64,000 nt of DNA, from assembly GCF_012584515.1 (NCBI RefSeq), contig NZ_CP051461.1:604001-668000 (forward strand), written 5' to 3'. Below, in pieces: positions 26,316-35,930 of the stretch (position 1 is its first letter; each line of letters opens with the position of its first letter). This stretch comes from Polaromonas vacuolata. GTDB lineage: Bacteria > Pseudomonadota > Gammaproteobacteria > Burkholderiales > Burkholderiaceae_C. The notes beneath the pieces were generated by a model. It was given only the letters and a program-made list of their open reading frames with translations. It was not told the origin of the DNA and did not search any database. A program made the translations under genes and the position numbers.

Positions 26316-28661
26316 CTATTTGGATTCACTCTTGCTATCGTATTGACCATCGTCTTCAACAGCGGCATCAATCACTGTAGTCGAAAGAAATTGTTGCAAT
26401 TGATGGATGAGAATAGCGCCAAAATCCTCTGGCATTTCTTTTCCTAAAACTCGGTGCTCAATGAGTTTAATTTCTGCTTGAATAAAATCACGCGTCATAT
26501 GTGGTCGAAAGTTTTGGTAAAGAGCGAGGTATTGATCGCGTTGTGCTGTCAGCGCGAGGATCTCCTCAAAATCAATATGAGCAGAAGTGTCTAGATTCGT
26601 AAAAACTGTGTGCTTATCTGTTTTGAATTCGCCTTTAAGCCAAGTCAGAATTGACTTAAATTGAAAGTGGCTTGGTTGCCCGTGATGGAGGATAAGTCCT
26701 ATAGCTCCCAACTTTAGATTGCGTGAAATATTAGGTGTTGATAACACTCTCGATAAGTTTTCCTGTGTTATTTGAGCGCTTAGAAACGCTGGAGAAAGGT
26801 AAATAATTTCTAACAGTTGCAGCTTTTCTGTCTCAAATAAATCTTGGTTCCCGAGTACTGCGGATGTGTTGCCGCAAGCTGCGTCAAACCCTAAGCCTAT
26901 AAGTTGTCTATAGGGTGTCGGATCAATACCTTCAGTCAAAGGTATGTCCAATAGTTGATTGCGTAGTGCTTCGCGCCATTCTGGTAGGCGTTGCCTGATA
27001 TTTATTCCACTCATCACGACAGCCATCAACACAGCCATTTTTTGCGGTGTGGAGTTGGTTTGAACTATGCCTGTCAATAATGCGGTTCGCTCTAGATGAT
27101 GGCGGCTAACTTGTGCACCCCACTCACGAAGCGAGGCTATGGTGTAGCGCATAGCAGTAGCTGGGATGTCTGCATTCAATGCGTTTAACGCTTGGCGGGT
27201 TCTTGGAGCGTTGCCTCGAATTTGTTGAAATAAAAACCTGCTGCCTGCTTGCTGATTATCTTGCCGCTGAGTAACGACCCACAACTGCGCAAGCCGCGGC
27301 TGCAACAAGGGCCAAATTGCGGTGTGGATGTGCGGAATTTTTTGCAATCTACGTAACAATTGAATGGCCATACTAGCGACTTCTGGTTCCCCCGCAGTTG
27401 TTGCCGTAATGATGAGACGTTCGCACCCAGCCGTCCCCAAGGTGGTCCAGAGTTCAGTTCCTATGACGTCAGAGTTGGTCGTTAGATTGCGCAACAAACC
27501 CAGTGCTTGCCAGGCCACTTCTGTTTGCGCAGCTGTCGTTGCCGCGGCAACGACAGCTGCGCGCCCAGCGTCCCCCAAGGTTGCCCATATTTCGACTTTT
27601 ACGACTTTAGATTTGGCCGCTAGATTAGCCAATAAACTCAGGGCTTGCCCGGCCACTTCGGCTTGTGTGGGGTCGGTTGCCGTATTGACTACAGCTGCGC
27701 GCCCAGCGTGCCCTAATATTGCCCAGAGTTCAGTTGTTATAACGTCAGAGTCGGCGACTAGATTGATCAACAAACACAGGGCTTTCATGGCCTCTGCAGG
27801 TTCGTGGTTCGTGGCAACGGCGACGACAGTTTCGCGCCCAGCTGGCCCTAAAGTGGCCTAAATTTCAGCTACTCTGCCTTCTGCACTGTGAGCTAGATTG
27901 CTCAACAAACTCAGGGCTTGCCCGGCCAATTCTGCTTGTGCGGGGTGGGTTGCAGCGGTGACTATAGCTGCGCGCCCTACGGCCCCTAAGATGTCCCAGA
28001 GTTCAGCTACTCTGACGTAAGAGTAGCTCGTTAGATAGGTCAATAAAACCAGGCCTGGCCTGGCCACTGTTAGTTGTGTGGGGTTCGTTGCCGCAGCAAC
28101 GACAGCTGCGCGCCCAGCGTGCCCCAAGGTGGCCCAGAGTTCAGCGGCCCTGACATCAGAGTTGATCGCTAGATTGCTTAACAAACGCAGGGCTTGCTCT
28201 GCCACTGCTGCTTGTGTGGGGTCGGTTGTAGTGGCGGCGTTAACTACTTCAGACAGTCGACCCTCAAGTTCGAGGTACACCGCAGCACTTTCTTCATCAC
28301 CCATACGCGAGCGGTTGAGTAATTTTTCTAACTCATCTGGATTAATCTGTGTGCCTTGATTTGTATTTACTGACAAAGAGAGGGAAGAGCTAGCGCTGCT
28401 GATTGTTCTAGTGAGATGGCTGGAGCTACTAGAGCTACTCGCTTTTGTCTCAGCGCTTCCTAAGCCTACTGGTATTACTGTGTAGCTATATAAGCTTCGT
28501 CGAGGAATGAGGCTGGCTTGGTGCGTGGATATCTGGCTTGTAAGGCTGATCTGCCCTGCAGCGCTGACCTGAATGACTGGGCTTGAAACAGGCAGAATTT
28601 TTCTGTCTGATCCTTGATGAAAAGTAGAGCTGCCAGCAGTTATTTTGTGTGAGGGATTCAT
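26316..28661 (-). pseudogene. Armadillo-like repeat protein, paralogue 2, interrupted by one amber codon
   Basis: The second member of the repeat family, 781 codons end to end. A TAG at 27858-27860 (codon 268) lies in the same frame as both halves and stands exactly where the repeat consensus has Trp (TGG). N-terminus: MNPSHKITAGS, then a Ser-rich linker (SSSSSSHLTR). About seven 46-residue repeats (about 130-447) follow. The C-terminal domain is clearly homologous to paralogue 1 and ends in the same residues, YDSKSESK. Without readthrough, a 267-aa product with two to three repeats would be made. An internal restart at ATG 27788 could give a 490-aa C-terminal protein. Confidence 0.8.
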
Positions 28662-28895
28662 GTGTCAATGCCGATTGAAATGAATAACGTTTAAGTAATA
28701 GGAATAGAATTTATTTTAAAAATTCGATTAAATTTAGTGATTTTTGTTGGCGTTTATAGCGCTGATTGGCTACGCTTACAAGCACGAAAACACCAGTGGT
28801 TTGGTAGTCAAGAAAAGACTAAAAAATCTTGCTGTACGCACTGATTACTGCATCAGTGAAATAGAATTTTCGATGGCGTGTAAATACAAATTAAA

Positions 28896-29447
28896 CTGTG
28901 AATTTAAGTTTGAATTGCAATTTTGTAATTAACTGATCGTATGGCTGACCTGGTGGTTGCCGTAGGCCACAAGCCAAGCGCTGGTGTCAGCGAATGACAC
29001 CGCTTCACGCAACTCAATATGCCCATATACCCATATGCCATTTTAATAGCGCAGGCCGTAGGGGAGGCGTTAATCACTTTTCTAAAACTATTTGCACATT
29101 GCGTGCAAATATACATAAGTCACAACGGAAAAGTGTTTGCCCAATATAAACGCATCAATTTTTATTTGACTGAATTTTTTTTCATCTACTCAGATGCTTT
29201 GTGAAATCGTAGAGAAAATAAAATACGAATAATTTATTTCCTTAGTGTTTTTCAAAGTGCGTACACTTCGTTCGCACCAAGGATGCTGAGGCTGCTTTGG
29301 CGATGCATAGACGCAGTCATAGTCCCAGAAAATTTTTGGGATACATAACGTAGCAATTTTTTTTATGGAGTAGTTGCAACTGAATAATCAAACAGTTGCA
29401 CTTCAAGCGTGAATCCATCCTTCAAGCTTGCACTTCAAGCGTGAATC
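28896..29447 (+). mobile_element. Decayed IS30-family relic 2
   Basis: Matches the intact element in order: the left end (tgaatttaagtttgaattgc), the ctggtggttgccgtaggcc segment, and gcgcaggccgtaggggaggc with the following conserved stretch. The C-terminal part (gcgatgcatagacgcag, cccagaaaatttttgggata) and the right end (gttgcacttcaagcgtgaatcc) come next. The right-end motif is repeated at 29426-29447. There are many stops and deletions. It lies 234 bp upstream of paralogue 2, the same arrangement as relic 1, so the two are duplicates. Confidence 0.8.
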
Positions 29448-29499
29448 TTCCAACGCATAAAACCCAGCCGGCGTTGGTGTCGCCAGCTGTTCCAGCGGC

Positions 29500-30288
29500 T
29501 TAGGCGTCGAAACCTGGACTCATGCGGTCAAGCCGCCGCAGCAGCGCAGGCCAAGCGAGAAAAGCGCCTTTGCCGCGGCGCACATCTTGCAATTGTTGCT
29601 TGGCTAGGCTGAGTATCGAAGGGTCAATCTCAATTAACTCTTTGTTGCCGGCCAAGGCGCGAACTTGAACCATGCAAGAGGCTTCAAAACGATGCATGGC
29701 TTGGAAGGCTTCGGCTACCGATTCGCCAACGGTTAAAAGGCCGTGGTTGCGCAACATTAAGAATTTGCTCTGACCTAGATTGGCGACTAAGCGCGGTTTT
29801 TCTGCTTCTCTTAATGCCAAGCCTTCGTAGTCGTGGTAGCTCAGAGAATGCAAAACTGAAAACGCAAACTGCGAGATGGGCAGCAAGCCTTCGCGCTGTG
29901 ACGAGACCGCGACGCCATTGAGTGAATGCGTGTGCAACACGCAATGCGCATCGTGCCTAGCCGCATGAATACAGCTGTGAATCGTAAAACCGGCGGGGTT
30001 GACATCGAAAGGCGAGTCAGACACTTTGTTGCCTTGCAAGTCAATCTGCACCAAGCTTGACGCCGTGATTTCATCGAACATCAGCCCGTAGGGATTGATC
30101 AAAAAAGTGTCCGTTCCCGGCAGTTTGGCGGTGATGTGTGTGAACACCAAATCGTCCCAGCCGTAGAGCGCGACCAGTCGGTATGCGGCGGCTAAGTTAA
30201 CCCGAATTTCCCATTCTTCCGGCGAGACTTGGGACTGGATGCTGGGGATGTTGAGTGCGCGATCTTGCGCAGCTGAGCTTGGGTTCAT
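29500..30288 (-). CDS. Class II aldolase/adducin family protein
   Basis: A 262-aa cytoplasmic protein of the fuculose-phosphate aldolase/adducin fold. The zinc-binding pattern is visible as HTHS in the middle (about residues 118-121) and a later His in LRNHGLLTVG (about 181). The acidic catalytic residue typical of true aldolases is not obvious. FTHITAKLPG and the GYDD-like GWDDLVFTH opening are family marks. Members act on sugars or hydroxy acids, or are decarboxylases; the substrate cannot be told. It is transcribed away from the upstream nuclease gene terminator. Confidence 0.85.
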   Translation of the reverse strand: MNPSSAAQDRALNIPSIQSQVSPEEWEIRVNLAAAYRLVALYGWDDLVFTHITAKLPGTDTFLINPYGLMFDEITASSLVQIDLQGNKVSDSPFDVNPAGFTIHSCIHAARHDAHCVLHTHSLNGVAVSSQREGLLPISQFAFSVLHSLSYHDYEGLALREAEKPRLVANLGQSKFLMLRNHGLLTVGESVAEAFQAMHRFEASCMVQVRALAGNKELIEIDPSILSLAKQQLQDVRRGKGAFLAWPALLRRLDRMSPGFDA

Positions 30289-30356
30289 CGTTAAACAATC
30301 AGTGAGTTAGAGGGGCTAAAAATGGGTAGATCAATAGAGATAGGGCGGCAGTTTCC

Positions 30357-30385
30357 AAAAAAAAAGAGCTCAACACGCGGCTCTT
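30357..30385 (-). terminator. Rho-independent terminator after the DUF1016 gene
   Basis: Read on the minus strand: stem AAGAGC / GCTCTT with a 10-nt loop, followed directly by a run of T (complement of the A-run at 30357-30365). It lies 211 bp past the stop of the DUF1016 nuclease gene and 69 bp before the aldolase gene start. Confidence 0.7.
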
Positions 30386-30595
30386 CGCTTAGTCTGTGTC
30401 GGGTCTTGAAAATAGCGATGTTGCCAATTCGCTAGCCAGCAAACCAACTTAAACAGCTTGCTGTTTTACCTAAAAATAAAGCTATTTGAAAAATAGTTTT
30501 TATACTTATTAATTGTCAATTTTTCTAGGCGCTTGCGCATTGGGAATTACCCGGCAAGAACTGACTCAACACTGCTTAGGTACGCATTGAGAGCG

Positions 30596-31618
30596 TTAGT
30601 CTTGAGCCAACAACTCCGCCTCAATCTGCGCAATGCTGGGCAGATATTTCGCCACCTCGTCGGGTAGTTGCAGTTTGTATTCGGCAATGCCAATCGGCCC
30701 AGTCATGCCGCGCAAAGCATATTGCGCCACCACCCGGTGCTGCTGCTGACACAGCAACAAACCTAGGGTGGGTTTGTCTTCTTCGCTTTTGATTTTTTCG
30801 TCGACCAGTGTGATGTAAAAATTGAGCTGGCCCACTTGCTCAGGTTTGAAGTCTCCGGCTTTGAGTTCCACCACCAAAAATCGGTGCAAGCGGTAGTTGT
30901 AAAACAGCAAGTCTATGAAGAAGTCTTGGCCGTCCACTTCGACGGGAACTTGTCGGCCCACAAACGCAAAGCCTTCACCCATTTCCATCAACATTTTGGA
31001 TACATGGCAGGTCATAGCGGACTCAATTTCGCGCTCATGCGCCTCGTTTGAAACGCCTAAAAAATCAAACAGATAAGGGTCTTTAATGGTTTGCTGCGCC
31101 AGTTCAGAGTCAGCGGCGGGCAGACGTTGCTCAAAGTTGGTGACGGCTTTGCCGGAGCGTTGCTGCAACTGTGTCGAGATGTGGTGCCACAACACATTGC
31201 GCGACCAGCCGTGCGCTATGGCTTTGGCGGCATACCACTGGCGCTCTTCGGCAGTTTTGAGCTTGGTTAGCAGTAGTAGGTTTTGGCCCCAGGGTAAATG
31301 TGCAACAGCCTGTTGCACAATTTCAAAATCTGGCCATTCCTCTGCAAAGCTGCGCATATAAAGCAGATTGCGGCGTGAAAAACCTTTCATCTTTGGAAAA
31401 GCCGCGGTCAAGTCCTTCGCCAACTGCTCAATAACCTTGGCACCCCAGCCTTGTGTCTGCTGGCGCTGCAAAATATCTTGGCCTATTTGCCAGTAGAGCA
31501 GGATTAATTCGCGATTCACGGACAGTGTGGCGCGTTGCTGAGCGGCCTGAATGCGCAGCTTTAATTCAGCCAACCAACTGCTGTATTGCGGCACGGGCAA
31601 TAAGATGTTTTTACTCAT
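30596..31618 (-). CDS. DUF1016 (YhcG-type) PDDEXK nuclease family protein
   Basis: A 340-aa protein from ATG 31618, where AGGAG lies 8 bp upstream; an ATG eight codons earlier has no ribosome site. The N-terminal DUF1016 domain (about 15-150) includes LYWQIGQDILQRQ and FSRRNLLYMRSF. The C-terminal half is a PDDEXK nuclease fold with the D...ExK core in GQDFFIDLLFYN and FLVVELKAG. YhcG-like proteins are found as orphan genes near restriction and mobile regions and are thought to act on DNA. It is a single gene here with its own terminator. Confidence 0.88.
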   Translation of the reverse strand: MSKNILLPVPQYSSWLAELKLRIQAAQQRATLSVNRELILLYWQIGQDILQRQQTQGWGAKVIEQLAKDLTAAFPKMKGFSRRNLLYMRSFAEEWPDFEIVQQAVAHLPWGQNLLLLTKLKTAEERQWYAAKAIAHGWSRNVLWHHISTQLQQRSGKAVTNFEQRLPAADSELAQQTIKDPYLFDFLGVSNEAHEREIESAMTCHVSKMLMEMGEGFAFVGRQVPVEVDGQDFFIDLLFYNYRLHRFLVVELKAGDFKPEQVGQLNFYITLVDEKIKSEEDKPTLGLLLCQQQHRVVAQYALRGMTGPIGIAEYKLQLPDEVAKYLPSIAQIEAELLAQD

Positions 31619-31866
31619 CGCTAACTCCTGCGTGGTTTGCAAACGCCAGTCGTGAACTAAACGTTTGGAGGTCTCCCCTTAAATATCACTGGACGTTCAT
31701 GCTGAACATTGCACCCTCGATGTCGAGGCTTATCTAAAAAAGTCTGACGATAAGTTGTTGAATGTGAAATGGCAACCAGGGTCAAGCGTACTAAGGTGCA
31801 AAAAAGTCACTCGCCCAAGCGGTTTAGTTAGCGTCTAAAAAGCAAGCTTTTCAAACAAATCAAAAC

Positions 31867-32889
31867 TCACAAATCCCGCAGCAAAGCCAAAGCAGACGAC
31901 GGCTTGAGCAAGCTGGCAAACTTCAGGCCTAGCGTGCGGCTGCGGCTTTCCAGTGTCACGAAGCTGCGCTCACCACACAGCGTTATCCGGATTTTCTCGC
32001 CTGTGTTTTGACGCGCCAGCAAATCTTTAATTTCGGTTTTATCCAGCGCTTGCCAAGCCTTTGCATAAGCTGCCCAGTCGCTAGCAAACACCGCCTCTGC
32101 CAAGGCGCGCGGTTGTATCAATCCGCTCGCTTGTGGCGTGGGTGCTTGCGCCAACATACCCGTGCCGCTAAGCCAAAACGAGTTAACTGGCGTTTGCCTT
32201 TGCTGGCTGCGCGCGTCATTCACCGCGTGGGTATAAAGCAGCATTTGCATTTCGTTTTGCAGCAGCTTGATTTTTTTAGCCGCCAGCGGCGCGCGTGGCT
32301 GGTCTTCGTTACCCGGTAGCCAAGTGTCTACGTTACGGCCCATCACCCGGTCTAGTGAGGCAGTTGGTAAGTCTTTGAGTAGTTCGCCTTCGGCCAGCCA
32401 GCAGTCGGGCGCGGCGTAGTGCAGGCTGATGCCTTCAGTGACAAAGTAGGGCTGCATGGCGGCCATAAATTCTTTTGACTGGGCCTCTTCCAAACCCAAC
32501 GTAGCGGGGTTCGTCATGCTCGCATGTTCGCGGCCCATGGACCAATAACACGGCGTGATAAAGCCCCAGCCCTTGCCTAGGGTTTGGCTGCCCATAGCCG
32601 CCCAAGCTTGCTGCGCCGCCAGTGGAATCAAGCCATCTATCTGGTTGGGTGATGCGGCTTGCAGTCCGGCCAGCGCTTTCTCGTGTGGTGCGGACAAACT
32701 GAGCGCGCTACCTTGCGCGTCATCGCTAGGCGCTAGGGTTTGCATGCCTTGCAGCAGGCGCGATAAATTCTCTAGTCCTTCGGCTTTTGGCAAGCTTTGC
32801 AAGGCCTGCAGCGCTGCCTCGTCGCCGGCGGTGGCAAAGGCAATCAGGAGATGGGCGGCGTCTGGTGTTGGCGATGAAGTGTGAGGCAT
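31867..32889 (-). CDS. Conserved hypothetical protein next to lolC
   Basis: A 340-aa protein. The frame is open for a further 116 codons upstream but that part overlaps lolC in antisense and reads as non-coding, so ATG 32889 is chosen. It starts MPHTSSPTPDAAHLL. A helical N-terminal third is followed by a region with PCYWSMGREHASMTNP, and the C-terminus contains LCGERSFVTLESRSRT. I recall similar genes divergent from lolCD in Burkholderiales, sometimes labelled phosphoglycerate-mutase-like, but no catalytic motif of that family is visible. Function unknown. Confidence 0.7.
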   Translation of the reverse strand: MPHTSSPTPDAAHLLIAFATAGDEAALQALQSLPKAEGLENLSRLLQGMQTLAPSDDAQGSALSLSAPHEKALAGLQAASPNQIDGLIPLAAQQAWAAMGSQTLGKGWGFITPCYWSMGREHASMTNPATLGLEEAQSKEFMAAMQPYFVTEGISLHYAAPDCWLAEGELLKDLPTASLDRVMGRNVDTWLPGNEDQPRAPLAAKKIKLLQNEMQMLLYTHAVNDARSQQRQTPVNSFWLSGTGMLAQAPTPQASGLIQPRALAEAVFASDWAAYAKAWQALDKTEIKDLLARQNTGEKIRITLCGERSFVTLESRSRTLGLKFASLLKPSSALALLRDL

Positions 32890-32922
32890 GGGGCTATTGT
32901 CCGGGATGCCACAATCGCGGCT

Positions 32923-34179
32923 ATGCAAATCCCCTATGAACTTATTCTTGGCTGGCGTTATACGCGGGCCGGCCGGGCAACGCGGCGCAATGGTTTTATC
33001 TCGTTCATCTCTGGCGTGTCCATGCTGGGCATTGGACTGGGCGTGGCGGCCTTGATTATTGTGCTCAGCGTGATGAATGGTTTCCAAAAAGAAGTGCGCG
33101 ACCGCATGCTGGGTGTGGTCTCCCACATCGAGGTGTTTGCGCCCAACGGCATGGCTTTGCCAGATGCACAAAAAACGCTGGCTCAAATACGCGCCAACCC
33201 TGAAGTGGTGGGTGCGGCTACCTTTATCTCGGCCCAAGCCTTGCTCGCGCGCGGCGAAGACATGAAGGGAACCCTGATTCGCGGCATAGACCCAGCCCTA
33301 GAAGGTCAGGTGACGGATTTGGCGTTGCAACTCAAGGACACGGCTTTTCCGCGCTTGATCAGCGGCCAGTTCGGTCTGATCCTGGGTAGTGAGTTGGCCC
33401 GCTCTATGGGTGTGCGTGAAGGCGATACTGTCACCTTAATTGCACCCAGCGGCCAAGTCACACCGGCAGGCGTGGTGCCGCGCCTAAAACAAATGAAGGT
33501 GGTGGGTACGTTTAATTCTGGCCACTATGAATACGACTCGGCGCTGGCCATGATGCATCAAGACGATGCCGCGGCCATATTCCGACTCGAAGGCCCGACC
33601 GGCATTCGCATCAAGCTGAAAGACTTGCACCGCGCACCTGAGGTGGCGCGCGAACTTGGCCGCACGCTGGAGGGGCGTTTCTTAATCCGCGACTGGACCC
33701 AGCAAAATAAAACTTGGTTCTCGGCGGTGCAGCTGGAAAAACGCATGATGTTCATCATCCTCACGCTGATCGTGGCGGTCGCCGCATTTAATTTGGTCAG
33801 CACATTGGTCATGACCGTGACCGACAAACGCGCTGACATCGCCATTTTGCGCACCTTGGGTGCCAGTCCTGCCAGCATCATGGGTATTTTCGTTGTGCAA
33901 GGCGCAATGGTGGGGGTGATTGGCACGCTGTCTGGCTTGCTCTTGGGGCTGGCCATCGCGGTCAATATTGACGTGATAGTGCCAGCGCTAGAAGCCTTGT
34001 TTCATGCCAGCTTTTTGCCCAAAGACATCTACCTCATCAGCGCCATGCCGAGTGAGCCGCAGTACAGCGACATCATGCCAATCGTCGTGATCGCCTTAAT
34101 ATTGTCATTTTTAGCCACTCTTTATCCCAGCTGGCGCGCCAGCCGCGTCAACCCGGCAGAGGCCTTGCGTTATGAATAA
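32923..34179 (+). CDS. lolC: Lipoprotein-releasing system permease LolC/E
   Basis: A 418-aa inner-membrane protein from ATG 32923 (MQIPYELILGWRYTRAG, the family opening). Topology is four helices: one at about 25-50, a large periplasmic domain, then three near 285-310, 330-355 and 385-405. With LolD it releases outer-membrane lipoproteins to LolA. The fused LolC/E-type single permease is normal for betaproteobacteria (LolF-like). Its stop overlaps the lolD start by 8 bp. Confidence 0.92.
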   Translation: MQIPYELILGWRYTRAGRATRRNGFISFISGVSMLGIGLGVAALIIVLSVMNGFQKEVRDRMLGVVSHIEVFAPNGMALPDAQKTLAQIRANPEVVGAATFISAQALLARGEDMKGTLIRGIDPALEGQVTDLALQLKDTAFPRLISGQFGLILGSELARSMGVREGDTVTLIAPSGQVTPAGVVPRLKQMKVVGTFNSGHYEYDSALAMMHQDDAAAIFRLEGPTGIRIKLKDLHRAPEVARELGRTLEGRFLIRDWTQQNKTWFSAVQLEKRMMFIILTLIVAVAAFNLVSTLVMTVTDKRADIAILRTLGASPASIMGIFVVQGAMVGVIGTLSGLLLGLAIAVNIDVIVPALEALFHASFLPKDIYLISAMPSEPQYSDIMPIVVIALILSFLATLYPSWRASRVNPAEALRYE

Positions 34180-34867
34180 TCCCCAAACTGAAGTGGTGCT
34201 AAAAGCCAGTGGTCTGAGCAAGCGCTTTGTCGAAGGCCGGCTGGATGTGACCGTGCTCAAGGGTGTAGACCTGAGTGTGCATGCCGGCGACACGCTAGCG
34301 ATTGTCGGCACGTCCGGCTCCGGTAAAAGCACCTTGCTACACCTAATGGGTGGGTTGGATGCGCCGACTAGCGGCAAGGTCGTGCTCAAGGGCCAAGACT
34401 TAGCCGGTTTGACGCCGCAGCAACAAGGCCTGATGCGCAATCAGCACCTAGGCTTTATCTACCAATTTCACCATTTACTGCCCGAGTTCAGCGCCTTAGA
34501 CAACGTCGCCATGCCGCTGTGGGTTAGGCGTATGCGGCCAGAGCTGGCCGCGCAAGTGGCGACAAAAATGCTCACCAGTGTTGGCCTTGAAGGGCGACTG
34601 CAACACAAGCCGGCAGAACTCTCTGGTGGCGAGCGCCAGCGCGTCGCGATTGCCCGGGCTTTGGTGAGTCAGCCAGCTTGCGTGCTGGCCGATGAGCCAA
34701 CCGGTAATCTCGACCGAGCCACGGCTGACAGTGTGTTTGAGTTAATGCTAAAACTCGCCCGTGAGCAGGGCACTGCCTTCATCATGGTCACCCATGACGA
34801 GTCGCTTGCTGCGCGCTGCAGCCGACGCTTTAGACTAATCGAAGGTCAGTTGTCCGAGTGGCAGTGA
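34172..34867 (+). CDS. lolD: Lipoprotein-releasing ABC ATPase LolD
   Basis: A 231-aa ATPase. Walker A GTSGSGKST, Q-loop QFHHLLPEFSALDN, signature LSGGERQRVAIARAL, Walker B VLADEPTGN and the H-loop His in VTHDES are all intact. It energises the LolC/E permease encoded immediately upstream. It is translationally coupled by an 8-bp overlap. Confidence 0.94.
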   Translation: MNNPQTEVVLKASGLSKRFVEGRLDVTVLKGVDLSVHAGDTLAIVGTSGSGKSTLLHLMGGLDAPTSGKVVLKGQDLAGLTPQQQGLMRNQHLGFIYQFHHLLPEFSALDNVAMPLWVRRMRPELAAQVATKMLTSVGLEGRLQHKPAELSGGERQRVAIARALVSQPACVLADEPTGNLDRATADSVFELMLKLAREQGTAFIMVTHDESLAARCSRRFRLIEGQLSEWQ

Positions 34868-35004
34868 GGCGGGGCTGGCATTTATCCGCATAAGCTGGTT
34901 GCCTGCGCTTGAAAAACCTTGTCGCAAGCCGCATTTCTGAGTACTTAGCATTTGATAAAATCCTCCTCCCCGTCAAACTTTGATCAACTGAGCATGCACT
35001 ACCT

Positions 35005-35304
35005 GTGAGCGACCACTACACCACCCTGGGGCTAAACAGTTCCGCCACATTGGCCGATGTTAAAAAAGCATTTCGTCAGCAAGCATCCCTCTGGCATCCC
35101 GATAAAAACGCTGCACCAGAAGCCGCTGCACGCTTTCGTGCGCTGCAGCAAGCTTATGAAGTGCTAACTGACAACGACCAGCGTCAAGCCTATGATGAGA
35201 ACCGGCGTCGCAACTTGCTCGACGATCCACAAGCGACCGCCAGCGAGATTTGGCAACATTATTTCGAGCGCGTGCTCGACCCCAGTAGCCGCTCTGCTAC
35301 TTGA
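35005..35304 (+). CDS. Small J-domain (DnaJ-like) protein
   Basis: A 99-aa protein starting at GTG 35005. Residues 1-65 are a J-domain with the HPD motif intact (LWHPDKNAAPEA) and the usual helices around it. The last 30 residues have no zinc-finger or substrate domain. Such stand-alone J-proteins recruit DnaK to a particular client. It is the first of four genes that seem to form one unit; the next starts 19 bp after its stop. Confidence 0.88.
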   Translation: MSDHYTTLGLNSSATLADVKKAFRQQASLWHPDKNAAPEAAARFRALQQAYEVLTDNDQRQAYDENRRRNLLDDPQATASEIWQHYFERVLDPSSRSAT

Positions 35305-35323
35305 CTAAAAAACTTAGACCGTT

Positions 35324-35917
35324 ATGACAATTTCCCCATTTTTTGAAGACTTGCGTTCGGCCTATCAGTCCGAATTAGACGACTTGCGTTTTGATTCCGA
35401 AGGCGGTGATGTCTTGTCCGCGCGCTTGGCTGACAAGCGCGGTGAGCTCGATTTTTTAATCCAAATGATGCGTTTAAGCCCCGAAATGGTGGCCGTCATT
35501 TTCCACAAGGGTTTTAGCTTTCACGAGCCCGCCATGATGGATAACTTGATTGGTCACGCCGCCGACGAGTTGCCCGAGTGGGACGAGCTCAAAGCCGGCA
35601 TTGGCCTGCAACCGTGGGCTGAAAAGTTAGCTAACGTCGTGCTCAAACAAGCCGATGGCGAGTGGTTTTTAAGCGTTGCCGCGGCCCTTGAATACATGAA
35701 CGTCACGCCCGGCACGGCGCCGGTTCGCCAACACGATGAAGTCGAAGATGAAGAAGACGACTACCAAGACGAGGACGACGGCCAAGATGACGAGCAGTCA
35801 AGCGACCAACGCACCGGCACGCTGGACTCTGACGAAGACCTGGGCGACGACGCCAAAAGCCGCCGTGATAACGCCGACGATTGGATGAGCGACCAAGGCT
35901 TTGAGCGCAAAAACTAA
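35324..35917 (+). CDS. Acidic-tailed conserved protein of the J-domain cluster
   Basis: A 197-aa soluble protein. Residues 1-130 form a helical domain (opening MTISPFFEDLRSAYQSELDD). About 135-180 is an extremely acidic low-complexity tail (EDEEDDYQDEDDGQDDE). There is no signal peptide or known motif. A similar helical-plus-acidic layout is repeated in the next gene. Function unknown; its place after a J-protein suggests a client or partner of the DnaK system. Confidence 0.75.
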   Translation: MTISPFFEDLRSAYQSELDDLRFDSEGGDVLSARLADKRGELDFLIQMMRLSPEMVAVIFHKGFSFHEPAMMDNLIGHAADELPEWDELKAGIGLQPWAEKLANVVLKQADGEWFLSVAAALEYMNVTPGTAPVRQHDEVEDEEDDYQDEDDGQDDEQSSDQRTGTLDSDEDLGDDAKSRRDNADDWMSDQGFERKN

Positions 35918-35930
35918 GACGGAAAAAATC

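Noticed and set aside
32890-33237. N-terminal extension of the hypothetical protein opposite lolC
   Set aside because: It overlaps lolC in antisense, is rich in His/Arg and unlike a protein start; ATG 32889 fits better.
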